From Brugia malayi (taxonomy: Eukaryota > Nematoda > Chromadorea > Rhabditida > Onchocercidae): 64,000 nucleotides of DNA. The notes under the pieces are model-generated. The model saw only the letters and a list, made by a program, of their open reading frames with translations. It searched no databases and was not told the DNA's origin. Positions 1 to 10,991 of this stretch are shown piece by piece (within the stretch, counting starts at the first letter, position 1; every line of letters starts with the position of its first letter). Position numbers and translations under genes: made by a program. The stretch spans positions 1,881,721 through 1,945,720 of the forward strand of contig NW_025062479.1 of assembly GCF_000002995.4 (NCBI RefSeq), in the 5' to 3' direction.

Positions 1-84
1 ATGAAAATTGGAAGAAGTGAAACTAAGATGCAATCTAGAATGCTAAATCTGATGAAAAAGCAACGGAGCAGTGTGACTTTGAAA
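1..84 (+). CDS. Possible partial coding exon at window edge
   Basis: From base 1 the plus strand is open for 28 codons (starting MKIGRSETK) and runs into a good 5' splice site, AAA|GTAAGC, at 84/85. The composition is less A+T-rich than the following intergenic DNA, which fits an exon continuing from outside the window. The minus strand is also partly open here, so the strand is uncertain, and no downstream plus-strand exon was found before the minus-strand gene at 186. No family recognised. Confidence 0.2.
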
Positions 85-185
85 GTAAGCAAACCAAAGT
101 GAAAATCATTGACGCTTCATCAGTTATGAATATTTGTTCATTCAATTAATTTTAAACCTAATTTCGTTCACTTTTTCTCTTTTAT

Positions 186-1320
186 TTATTCAGAAGAAAG
201 AAAAAGTCCTATGCTCAAAATTGAACCTTGGAACTGCACAAATGACATATTATTAACAGTGTCCGCAACCATTTCAACGGTTCGCAAAATTTGCGACATC
301 ATTTGTGCATTGTTCATTTGATCCATGTGAACTTTTTGAAGAATTAAGTGAATCCCATTGGAAACCGAATTTAGTGTCTCCTTAATCGCTCGTATATCGT
401 CAGAAATTCCGTTGCACCAACATGTTGAAGGTGGCGGATTATGCACTGGCATATCTGAAAGTTGACAATTTTATAAAATTTATTTTTTCATCAACTCATA
501 GAATAATAGGAAATTCTTTGTACACATAGAGCGGTTCACACTGCCGATCACTACTGGATGTGTCATATTCGGACGACAGCTATGAGCCATATACGGTTGT
601 TGCACGTGAGGACGGTTCGGTTGATCGAAGACGACATTCGGTGGAGTATCCTCAACGTTGCTAACTAGCGGAACACCTAAACATTTACCAAAAAATGGCC
701 ATCAAGAAATGTGCAAAGTTGCCATTCTTATCTATTATTATTATTATTATTATTATTACCTAGACTTTTCACACTTTGCAATACGTAAATAACCAGTTGC
801 TATCTAATCATCACTAACGGTTAGTCTTGTACATTTTTCAACCTAATTCTTTCATTGTTCAATTAATTACACGTGTCTTGCATGTTTCAATTTGTCACAC
901 GTAATATTACATGTGCATATAAATAATAAAATTGAAAGTGAAAAGACAAACCAGTATTATTCGAGTTATTGTTGTTGATTCGGTTCTTTTTCGTTGCGTT
1001 AGAAGCACGTGGCTTGGAACGTACTATACGTGCATCATCTATAAAGAAGATATATGACATTTTAAAATTTCAGATGAAAGGTTTGGGATCATCTCCATTT
1101 CTTGTTTTTTTATGTGTACCATAGCTTATTTCAGTTAACAATATATAATAGATAAATGCTATATTTTTGTTAAAATATCAAAACTATTTTTGAAATAGTT
1201 GAAGCATTTCATTTTTATGAAAAGAAGTTAAATTAAATAATTTTTACCGTCCATAATGCGCACTACTTCACCATTGTCCACAGGAGCTGCGACATTTCCA
1301 GTCTGTTGTTTAGCTGACAT
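186..1320 (-). CDS. Unrecognised protein, 4 exons, about 193 aa
   Basis: Exons on the minus strand are 1320-1248, 1038-952, 676-524 and 454-186. Each join keeps the reading frame (all junctions phase 1), and each acceptor is a TTTAG or TTTCAG type. The start ATG at 1320 follows TTTTTAG directly, a likely trans-splice or 5' exon acceptor. The protein begins MSAKQQTGN, has a basic Asn-rich stretch (about residues 26-53, KKNRINNNNSNN), a Pro/His-rich middle and a C-terminal part (about residues 105-180) with spaced Ile/Leu/Met/Val residues resembling a coiled coil. The 524-676 exon is far richer in G+C than its surroundings, a good sign of coding. The last exon might instead splice at CAAG|GTTCAA near 215 and continue leftwards. 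No domain recognised; possibly nematode-specific. Confidence 0.6.
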
Positions 1321-1324
1321 TCCT

Positions 1325-3201
1325 AAAAATGCATTCGAATCATTTTCAAGTGATACAAAATACGGTACATAATAAATCCTTTTCTTTTCAAGCTAATAAC
1401 TTCCTCCCATTTCACTGTAAAACAATCCGTAAGCATATATGAACAAAAATATAAGACCACCACCTATCCAACTTTCACTATTACCAAACAATAACACTTT
1501 CATCCCAATTATGAAATATAAATGTGAGTCGAAAAATTTGCATATTATAACGTCTTCCTTACTGTCTTCTATTGATGTTCTGAATTTGCTTCCTGGTTGG
1601 TTGCACAGTTAATGATTTAGAATTAATTTGCCAATAAGTGAGGAATATCACAGGGATGAAGAATATTGGTCGTTCAAAATCACGCATATTTGCTGGAAGA
1701 AGACAAGCTGACCTGCAACACTTCCTAAAAGTATCATCCTGAGGTGGCAAGTCTAAATTTTTGATTAATATAATTAATACATTTTCAGGTTGAACTTGGC
1801 AATGATAATATAATTATCAGTTTAAAATAGAGAAATAGTGTGTAATCAATAAACTTGTTAAACGATATTTAATTTTAGACTCAAAACGAGCAGATATAAA
1901 ACGGATCTATCATATATATGTCCAAAAAGTAGTATTTGACTTACCTGTCTGTATGATTGTGCTATTGCTATCAAATAATATTTGCAGATTTCAAATTTCT
2001 TTGTATATTGAACATTTTTACAAAATTGCAGAATAATTTTAACCAAATCATATATTACAGCTCCTGAAATATTTTTTCTTTTCTTATTTCTCAGGAAAAC
2101 AGTTGACAATAAAAATGCTACGCTAATTTTTAAATCATTTCATTGATTTTTTTACTTCCAGTTTACATTAGTAAAAATTATCACTGACCCACCTTAAGTG
2201 ATCGATTGTTTCTATGTAATAATAAGTAGCAATGAAAATGGACGTAACATCACAAGAACAAAAAAAGAAAAAAAAAAAAAACATGAAATTTTACAACATG
2301 CGTGTTAATGATGAAAGCAATGATTTTATAAGTTGCAATAAAATTGATCCAATTGTAAGAATATGCTTGTGATGTAAAACTATTACTAAAAAATAAAGAT
2401 TAAAAAATAAAACAAGCATTTAAATCTACTTTTATAAATCTTTATAACTAAAAACTGCTACGAATTCCAAATTACAAAGTGATTCAAGTATCGTAATTCT
2501 GTTACGGCTTCTTTTTTCAACGACCCTGCGTAAAATCTTTTATTCGATTATTTTGAATTGTTTTAGGCTTGTTGTTGTTTTGAGAAAGTGAACAGCTACA
2601 TTGTTCGTTTTCGAAGTGATGAGAAGTAGTGAACTTATAATTAATTAATTATCTTATTTTTTAGATGATTGTATGACGTAATTCTACAATCAGCGATTAT
2701 ATGTGTGTACATGGATATTTCTGATTAAATATACTGCTTGAAAAGTAAAACAAAATGAAGGTGTAAGTATGGAAGAATGAGAGAAAAAATTTCCTGATGA
2801 TTTCCTATTTTCTTGACTGATTTTCTGGATGAGTTCTTTTTTATAATTTGCCATATTATCTATAATTGTAAAATGTATGTTTTATTTTTCATTTCTGTCT
2901 TTTTTCTTTTTCTCTTTTTCCTCTTTTTTGCTTCTTCCATCTTTTAGGTTAAAATGTTCATTAATTTGCACGAGTTTACCTTATCATATTGCTTCACTCA
3001 TCTTTCCATAACAGTTAATGTTGACATTCTCTTTAACATCCTCTCTCATCATTTTGACGTTTATCGATCACGTTAACGCTTGTGTGGTTACACAACGTAA
3101 AAACATATCCGTTGCTCGCGTTTCCCTTTTGGTATTGCAAATTGGTCTTTTTGTCTTACTATATTCTAACAATTTCTTTGTCTCATTTACAGCAAAAAAC
3201 A
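1325..3201. other. Intergenic region between divergent genes
   Basis: AT-rich DNA lying between the 5' ends of the minus-strand gene ending at 1320 and the plus-strand gene starting at 3202, so it should hold both promoters. A minus-strand open frame at 1559-1750 ends near a donor-like GACA|GTAAGG, but joining it to the ATG exon at 1320 creates an early stop, so it could only be a 5' UTR exon. A pyrimidine-rich tract lies around 2880-2945. No RNA gene seen. Confidence 0.4.
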
Positions 3202-4475
3202 ATGGCACAAAAACCAATTAGATACAATGAACTGGAAGAATTTCCTGCTGATAAGGTAAGAAATTGTCGTGTTACAGATAGCTAATTCATGAAACAGAAA
3301 TGAACCGATCCATTCATCTATCTGAGTGAATCATTCCCTTTTCGATGGCTAACAACTAACAAAATTTTATGATAATTATGTCAAAGAGCTTCTTCACATC
3401 TGTAATCAGTCGTGTTGCAGAAAAGTGAAGGAAGTGCTGTAAGTTGGAGCAGTTTCTAAATGATAAAAGTAATGCAGGTATACACAGGGTGGCGCAAGGA
3501 TTGCCTTCCTGTGGTATCTTCACTGCTGATATAAAGCTTTTTCTTCTGTGACGGTAATTGAGCTGTTGAAAAGCTTAAAGCTAGCTATCTGTTACTTACC
3601 AGTAAGTGACAATAGGATAAGTAGAAATACAGATTTCTTTCGACTTACCTATGAAATCACCAATGAATTGTTGAAGTTGAAAAATTGTAATTGTAACTGT
3701 AGTGATATAGAGAAGTTTTTGTTGTAGAGTATAAAATGTAAATACTAAAGATTACTAGTGTTTTTTTTTTTATTGTTCATAGTTTCTAGTTGAAAGCTGA
3801 GTTCCATATTTCTTTTGAGTCCATACTTTTTTCTGTTACCCTCTTTCTTAAATGTGATATGATCTATACTAACATTTAAAGAATGATGTATTATGAGGAG
3901 TAATAATTGAGTTTGGTATGACATGTGACGTAATATAATCGAAGTCGAATTTGGCATTTACTAAACGTGTATCCAACGTACTACAAATTACATAAGGTAA
4001 CTTTTAGTTTCTTGAGGACAAAATTTTTAATTATATGACAGATTTAATGCAGGAGAAGCAATGTATTCTAACAGGTTAAATATCATCATGTGAGGCTTAT
4101 TTCATCGTGGCACTTTCTGTTGCATGTGTTTTGTGAATACATGGGATTTTATAAAATATACATTTCAGTACAATCTTTTAAAGGAAAGCGGAGATGGAGG
4201 ATTCACAAAAAAAAATTAAATAAAAAGTTTTGAAAAATTAAAACTTTTAAAAAAAGAAGAGGCGGGCGGGAAGAAGGAATGGAGGAAGGAGGAGGTCGGG
4301 TGGACACTGCTGTCTCGCATGCGCAGGTGCTTTGTTTTGTTTTTTTTACTTTTCTCAGAATGTTTGTTTATGCAATGTTGATTTGTTAGGTGAATGTGAA
4401 CGGAAGAATGGAAAGTTTTTTAAGTGACGCTAAAGATGTTGGAATAGAACTTTCCTATAGTTCCAGAATTTTAAG

Positions 4476-4512
<37 letters not shown>

Positions 4513-5834
4513 ATAAGTGGGAATAATACAGCAATCATTGTTGTTTTTCAGATGGATCAGTCTGTGTGCAGAAAATTAGAGGTGGCGGAGATTGAATGAA
4601 ACTTGTAGCAGTTTGATAGTACAAGAAAGTTCGTTTAGGTAGTTGACCATTTTCTCCTCTCATTTTTCATTTTTATATTTGGTTCCTTTATGCGGTGGAG
4701 AAGTAAAAAGCTTTTTTTTTTAATGACGTTAAGAATGTTGAATTGAGACTTGTTAAAGTTCTTAATCCTAAATTTCAAGATAATGTGTGGAATAATGCGA
4801 GGAATAATGTAACAACCATTGTTGTTTTTCAGATGGACCCGATGGTCCGATCGTACATGTTTGGGAAAGGAAGAGGGCTAGTTCCCAAAATAAAAAAAAA
4901 AATGAAAAAATCTTTTAAAAAATTTGAAAAAAAAATTAAAAGATTAAAAATTTGGAAAAAAATGAATAAAATTAAAAAAACCAAAATTTAAAAAAAATAA
5001 AACAAACAATTTAAATAAAAATTTTTGAAAAGTGAGAAATTTTTTAAAGGAAGGCAATTAAAAAAAAATTAATTTAAAAAGTAAAAAATAAGTTTGAGAG
5101 GATAAAAAAATTTGAAAAAAAAAATAAAAATCCTAAAAGAAAAAAAAAAAATAAGGAGATGAATGGGACGAGGGAACAGGTGGGTGGAGAAAGGGAAGTC
5201 GAGTTGCTGTCTCACACGGACATATGGTTTGTTTTTTTCTTTTCATCTTTTGTTTCCATTCAGGCAAATGTCGATGAAAAGTTCTTAAAATAACGGTAGA
5301 GATGTTGGAGTAGAACTTGCTATAGTTTTTTGAATTTTAGACAATATATATATACATAGAATAATAAGAGGGAATAATATAGCAAGCATTGTTCTTTTTC
5401 AAATGGATTCATATGTACTATGACGTGGAGGGCGATTAGGAATATTTTAAGGTTTTGCTAGTCTTGTAAGCTTCCACTTATTTTAAGGAGGTAAAAACGA
5501 CATATGAATGTTCGCAAATCTCATCTATAAATTTTGTGAGTGTAATCAATTTGCATTTAATTTAATTTCAGACAGTCGAGGACGATAACCATTGCGGTTC
5601 TTATTGTTTGCTTAGTGCTGGACAAAAAAAGATTTGTCGGCGAGACCAAATAAGGTAAGTAGCTTTAAAATGGTTTTAAAACGCCTTGACTCACTCGTAA
5701 ACAAGTGAGATTAACCAGTCATAAAACGAAGCGGCACGTTGCAATCCAAGCATGAGTCAAAATTCAACATCGATTGACAGGTTGTGTGTAATTACAGGAA
5801 CACTTCCGGCCAGCAGAACAAGGATCACAGGTAG
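3202..5834 (+). CDS. Small unrecognised protein, 3 exons, 57 aa
   Basis: Exons 3202-3255, 5572-5654 and 5798-5834 join in frame (phase 0, then phase 2) with strong sites: AAG|GTAAGA, TTTCAG|ACA, AAG|GTAAGT and TTACAG|GAA. ATG 3202 lies 10 bases after TTTACAG, a probable spliced-leader acceptor. The product starts MAQKPIRYNELEEFPADK; the second exon has three cysteines in a CGSYCLLSAGQKKIC context and a basic tail. The second exon is clearly less AT-rich than the flanking intron. A donor-like ACAG|GTAG overlaps the stop codon, so a longer isoform is possible; one phase-compatible acceptor follows the T-tract at 7040-7062. No family recognised. The 2.3 kb first intron carries the repeats described at 4190-5450. 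Confidence 0.5.
4190..5450 (+). repeat. Degenerate intronic repeat units with acceptor-ATG boundary
   Basis: A unit of purine/G-rich DNA, a short stretch ending in a GTCTCGCA/GTCTCACA-like motif, a T-rich run and an AT-rich segment occurs around 4190-4600 and again around 5090-5450. The distal half also occurs at about 4715-4860. Shared landmarks are GATGTTGGA(A/G)TAGAACTT, the phrase GGAATAAT(A/G)(C/T)AG/A, and ATTGTTGTTTTTCAGATGGA, which is intact in the first two and decayed to TTCTTTTTCAAATGGA in the third. The units lie wholly in intron 1 of the 57-aa gene. The origin could be local tandem duplication or a repeat family. Confidence 0.65.
4480..4509. repeat. (AT)n microsatellite
   Basis: Uninterrupted AT dinucleotide run inside the first intronic repeat unit. 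The third unit has a shorter, impure AT run at the corresponding place (about 5343-5356). Confidence 0.95.
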
Positions 5835-6630
5835 TTATCCTGGATATGGAGTTTATCAGCAAAAGATGAGGAGATGTGGAAGGATTAGAAGGAGTATATT
5901 AACAGAAGAATTTTAATATGGACAGATTTTATTCAGCGCTTTTTGAACAGATTCGATTCGACAATTCGATATTCAAGAACACGAGAGGCAGCTCCTCTGA
6001 GGATAAATAGTGGCATGAAAGTATGACAATTTAATGGGTGTTCGACAGATTGTTGGTATAATTTAATATTTACTGTGTAGTATTCCTTCTTTTTACGATA
6101 TTGTTCAAGACCAATAAAGCTATTGTCGATGTTATAGAGTTACAACAACATTATTAAAATGCTCACTGATAGATTTGATGCCATGAGCGGGGAATGTCAT
6201 CTATGATACCAGTATGTTGCTATGCCTGTGAAGGGGAAAATTCTAAAGTGGTGCTGAAGCTTTCTCACCATCAGATAAGGGTAGTTTTCTAGAGCGACTA
6301 CAAAGGGATTTGGCAGCACCTTAAGTAGATGCATACATAGTAATTGAAGTTGAAAAGTGCGTTATCATTTATAGCTTTAATATTTTTAGACGATCATATG
6401 CTCAGCAGATTTAATTTTTTTGGACGGTCATATACTTAACAGTTTATAATTCCAACTGGTTGCAGAAATACATTGCGTCTTATTTCATGAAATATTCAAA
6501 TTTGGATTCTCCATACTGATGATCTATCTCATATTTTATTTTTATTAATACTTTTTTTCTAAACACAAATTCTGCATAAACCCAGTCTATTTCATCAAAA
6601 ACATCAGTTCCTGCAGTAATGTAAATTCCG
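5835..6630 (+). other. 3' UTR and intergenic DNA with poly(A) signal
   Basis: Downstream of the 57-aa gene. An AATAAA hexamer at 6113-6118 is a plausible cleavage signal for that transcript. The sequence to 6630 shows no supported gene. Confidence 0.45.
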
Positions 6631-6927
6631 TTAAAATAACAAAAAAGGAAAGAAAATTAAAAACGATGGAAGTTGTCGTGCGGCATCTGCTGTATGCAAT
6701 AAAAGCGTGGATAGCATGTATGTCCAAGATGCACAGTCAGAGTAATGGTATAGCTCATGATTCTTAGCTATGCTTTCTAAATGTTGCTTTTTCGCAAAAA
6801 TTATCTTTCCAAAAACTGTGCCAGCTGCGACCAAACGGGTAAATGCAGTTGTTGGACTCCGTGCTTTCGGTCGGTGCTCGAGAGTCTGTGAAAATTCGTT
6901 AGGTCCCGTAGACTGGTATGTCATCAT
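6631..6927 (-). CDS. Possible small protein gene, 98-aa open frame
   Basis: A continuous minus-strand frame of 98 codons beginning MMTYQSTGPNEF in a patch less AT-rich than its flanks, which is what distinguishes it from the many chance open frames here. The middle (about residues 30-80) contains an Ala/Gly/Val/Ile segment (RLVAAGTVFGKIIFAKK), a HELYHYSDC motif and a second hydrophobic run. The C-terminus is Phe/Leu-rich and may read into untranslated sequence. An acceptor-like GCAAACAG lies a few bases before the ATG. A plus-strand frame (6770-7018) overlaps it and cannot be excluded. No family recognised. It could be a single-exon gene, a terminal exon or a decayed gene. Confidence 0.4.
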   Translation of the reverse strand: MMTYQSTGPNEFSQTLEHRPKARSPTTAFTRLVAAGTVFGKIIFAKKQHLESIAKNHELYHYSDCASWTYMLSTLLLHTADAARQLPSFLIFFPFLLF

Positions 6928-9900
6928 TTTGAGTAAGCTGTTTGCAACTTCTACGAATTTAAGTTTTGTGCAAATTGAAATAGAAGCTAGACGAATAGAA
7001 GCTATGAAGTTAGCCTAACAATTTTCTTATGAGTGGATTTTTTTTTTTTTTTTTTTTTTCAGAATTGTCGGCATTACTTTTCTGGATAAAAGAGTGATAA
7101 AAGGATGAAAAAGCAAGATATAAAAATGATAAAAAAATACAAGAGCAAAATATAAGAAAGCAAAGCTGAATTCCGACGAGGGGTGATTTAGTTATTGTAA
7201 AAATGAATGTATCTTACAATTGTTATTCTCATGTTCTAATCAAAAAAAAAAAGTAAATATGAACCGGGTTTTTTGACGAGAATGGATTTTTAAAAATTCA
7301 ACCTCTCATCTTTCTAGTTTGGGTTTCATTTTGATTAATTTGTCATTTATGTTCAAGGTTTCTAGTGTTTTCAAATATTTGATCGCTATCCTTTTCCTTT
7401 TTGAACTTTATTAGTATTTCATAGATGCTTCATTTTGTTTCTCTTGTTTGTGGGATTTTTTTGACTACGATTTTCTGCATTGTTTTTGGAATCTGGCTAC
7501 ATTATGCTTATTAGGTGATTATCAGCTATTTTAAAATTTATTAGTTTGTTAAGGCTATGCAATAAATTATTTTAAAAATATATTATTATATTGAGTTTAA
7601 GTATCAAGTAGTTAGGTAGCGAATTTCATATTGCATAATTAAAGGAATATTTCATTATTGTACTGGATCAGCATCAATTAAATCCGAATAATTAGTGACA
7701 CAGTTTAATGAAGTCATGTTTTTATCCCATCTACAAACATGTATAAAACTTATAATTTCCTTTGACAGTTTCTTACTGACGAAAACTTGAAATGCTGACA
7801 GCAGTTTTAGTTCAATGATTTCATTCAAAATGTTCACTATGAAAGACAGAAGCGTGATTTGAATTCTGCGAAAAAAAGAATATGGATTTATACAAGATCG
7901 AGTATTCCTCCATGAGAGTGTTTTTCCTCTTTTAAATTTTGAACACTTGAGAATATTTGATTTTTGCTAATCAGCTTACCTCTCTGTGTGTACTAAAAAA
8001 TGTTGCTTCAAAACAGGAAGGAAAAAATTTTTGTATTATTATTTGAAAAAGTTTTACTTGCCGTTTTTTTTTTTACTTTTTTGGGGATCATATCTTTTCT
8101 TTTTAGTAACATCATTCGCAGCATGTTTTTTTTATTTCGTTTATTGTCATCATATGGAGTTTTTTTCTGGTTTTACTGGTTGCACATTTGTCGTTATTTT
8201 TATCCAGTCAGGTTCTTTTGTAGCTTTATTAATTATATGCTTCCCTTGTCAGCTTCAGTTATTACATAATTTTTCGTAGTTATATTCTAAATACTTTTTC
8301 GCATGCTTTACGTTGATTTTGCTTTTCATGTCTGACATGCAGAAAAGGAAGTGATTGATATGCGGTATACCAGTTTGTCTGATTTTATGCTCCCATATAT
8401 GTTAAGCTGCCTTTTATAATATTAATTTTTTTTTCACAGTAAATGCTGATTGATAATAAATTGGTTCTAGCTATCTCTTTGCGCCTAAATATATCTAAAT
8501 AATCGCTAGTTTGAAATTAATTTGAACATTTAGTGTGGTAATTATCTTACTGAAATATTAAATTTTGTGTGTCTTCACTTTTTTGAAAGTGAAAAAATTT
8601 TAGCGCATTTTAATTTTTAGGTTGTTGTAATTCTAATAATTTTAGTAAGACTTTCTTATGAACATATCGGTAAACAGGACGCCGTTTCAGAAAAGCAAGT
8701 AAAACATTATAGCAAGGTGTTGTGATTTATTAAGAACTGGTAGTTGGGTTGAAAACACGATTAATTTATTTGGGAAACGCAAGTCGTCAAAGCGGAAATT
8801 TTCAAATGAAGAATTGCTGAATAAAGAAATAATTGTGTGCGGGATTTAATGAGACTTTATCATAATTAAATGACATATTTTCTGCATAGCGCTTTCTTCT
8901 TTTCAAAAATCCAGATACCCTAGTGGATTTGAGCATTAATTTATAGTGTTATGATTATTTATGAAATGAGTGGTATATCAGAAATAGAGATCTGTTAGCA
9001 AGAAATTAATGGTAACATATTGTATTTCTTAAGATATTTTATTAAAGTATTATTTTCGCGCATCCAATCACGTTTTATTTATTTATTTTTAATTTTTATA
9101 TGAGTTAAGTGAAGTGGGCCTTGCCACTGCTGTTACTGTTATGTGTGATATTTACGATTTGATTCCTTCAAAAATTAAATTCATCATTGGTTGCATTTTC
9201 TAACTTTGTAAGTGACAGTTTTGTGATGAATTATGGCAATACAAATAAAATGATTTTTGGCTGAAACTGCGTATATATATATAAAGTTTTTTTTTTTTCT
9301 GCTAACAAAAATGCACCATGAAATTAAGGAAATACCAATCACTGACACTCATTATCATGAATATTTTGCATAGAAAAATATACAACGTAAAAACAGAAAT
9401 AGCTGACACTCATTATTTGGCTTCCTTGAAACGGTGGCGATTTTCTGAATCACCGTAATCAGTGCAAACAATAATTGATGAAGTTGATGATTTCCTCAAA
9501 ACTTCGAAAGTAAAAATCCATTTTTTGCAAAAGTGCACAAAATGCATACTTGATCGAATGTACTTAATAAATGCTTTAGAACAAATAAGAAATTTAACCC
9601 ATAATTTTTTTTCCTTTTTTTTTTTTGAGCACCATTGTTTAAAAAATTTCACTATAAGTGACACATTTCAAAGGACTGAAGTATGTATGAAATAAATACC
9701 AATAATATAATGTGTTTATGATTACATCTGATAACTAAACAATAAGGAATTAGGATATTTTGTTCGCAGTGTATTATTTGATCAAAAATATTTTCCATCT
9801 CTTCATCAGTGAATTTGCGTCGAATGAATTTATTGAATTTATTTGAATTATATAGTTATGGAAAGCGATTTAATATGTTTTACCCAAAATTTACTTTCAC

Positions 9901-10991
9901 AAGCTTATGAGAGCGTATTTTAATTCACGAGAATATCTGAGAAATACTTGAATGTTTCAGCTCATTAAAGTTTAACAAATTTGATAAATAAATATATCCA
10001 GTTTCAGGAGTAAACAATGTACAAGTTTCTAAAGAAATAAATAAAACGCAAGAATTGTCGTGCTAGATACTTTGAAGTACTGGAGACTCAATATTTGGCG
10101 TGTCTATCCTGTGCAGTGCAAAAGACTTTTAATAAACCAATAGAAGAGCCATCCCAAAACAAAAAACTTAAACCGATATGGATAAGTTAATAAATATGCA
10201 AAGCTAACAAATAATAAAAGAAAGAGTCGAATTAGGCAGTTAGTTTGTAAAAATGGATTTTATCTTTATACTTGATTTTAAATCTAGTTTTTGGAGAAAA
10301 AATGACGCAGTAATTTTCTCTAACATTTAAACTATTTAGAATGACACTGAAACTACTATCTAGAATCTGCAATTGAAAGAAGCTCGATCTTTAATTTTAT
10401 GTTTTCTAATCAATAAATTCATGAAATGTGATGAATGATTGGTGGCTGAAGATTATAATTTTAAACAATTAAAGAAGACGGTGGAGAAAAGGTTGGGAAG
10501 AAAATGAATCGATAAATCATATAAATAAAGTATTCCATTTTATTACCTACCAGCCGGTTGACTTGTTGTTACAGTTTTGAAAATTATTTAGAATAATATG
10601 ATTTAAATATAAAAATGATCTGCTATGAAATCTCCGGAAAATATAGCTCTTGCAACAAAATGCTTTCTCGAAATGGATCTGAACTCATTATGTGTGCACT
10701 AATGTAAAGAAGAAATAATGAAAACAAGGATATTGAATCTGCTATTTTGGAAACAGTAAAAGTAATGTTGTGAAAAACAAAATGTCTCATACCTTCATTA
10801 ATTTTTGTTTGTCACTGAACAAGAAAATCTGATATGAAAGTGATAAAATCACTAAACAAATTAAATGTGTCCAACACACACATTACTATCACATCAAAGA
10901 TATCACAATATTATGCGTCAAGAAAACTCAAACAGTAAAACTGATACTTAAAATATAAATTATAATATTGATAAAAAACAAAACAGAAATT
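6928..10991. other. Gene-poor AT-rich region and mbr-1 3' flank
   Basis: Open frames here are T- or A-rich and lack splice or composition support. A long T run at 7040-7060 ends in CAG. The right end should contain the 3' UTR of the minus-strand gene ending at 10992. On that strand the nearest good AATAAA is at 10544-10539, which would imply a 3' UTR of about 450 bases (inference). Confidence 0.4.

Noticed and set aside
1559..1750. Minus-strand ORF as first coding exon of the left-edge gene
   Set aside because: Joining its donor to the exon at 1322 reads into a stop after a few codons.
7655..7837. Minus-strand 60-aa ORF
   Set aside because: Length within chance expectation and no upstream exon or family.
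7986..8279. Hydrophobic Phe-rich overlapping ORFs
   Set aside because: T-rich low-complexity DNA gives poly-Phe/Leu frames; no splice or composition support.
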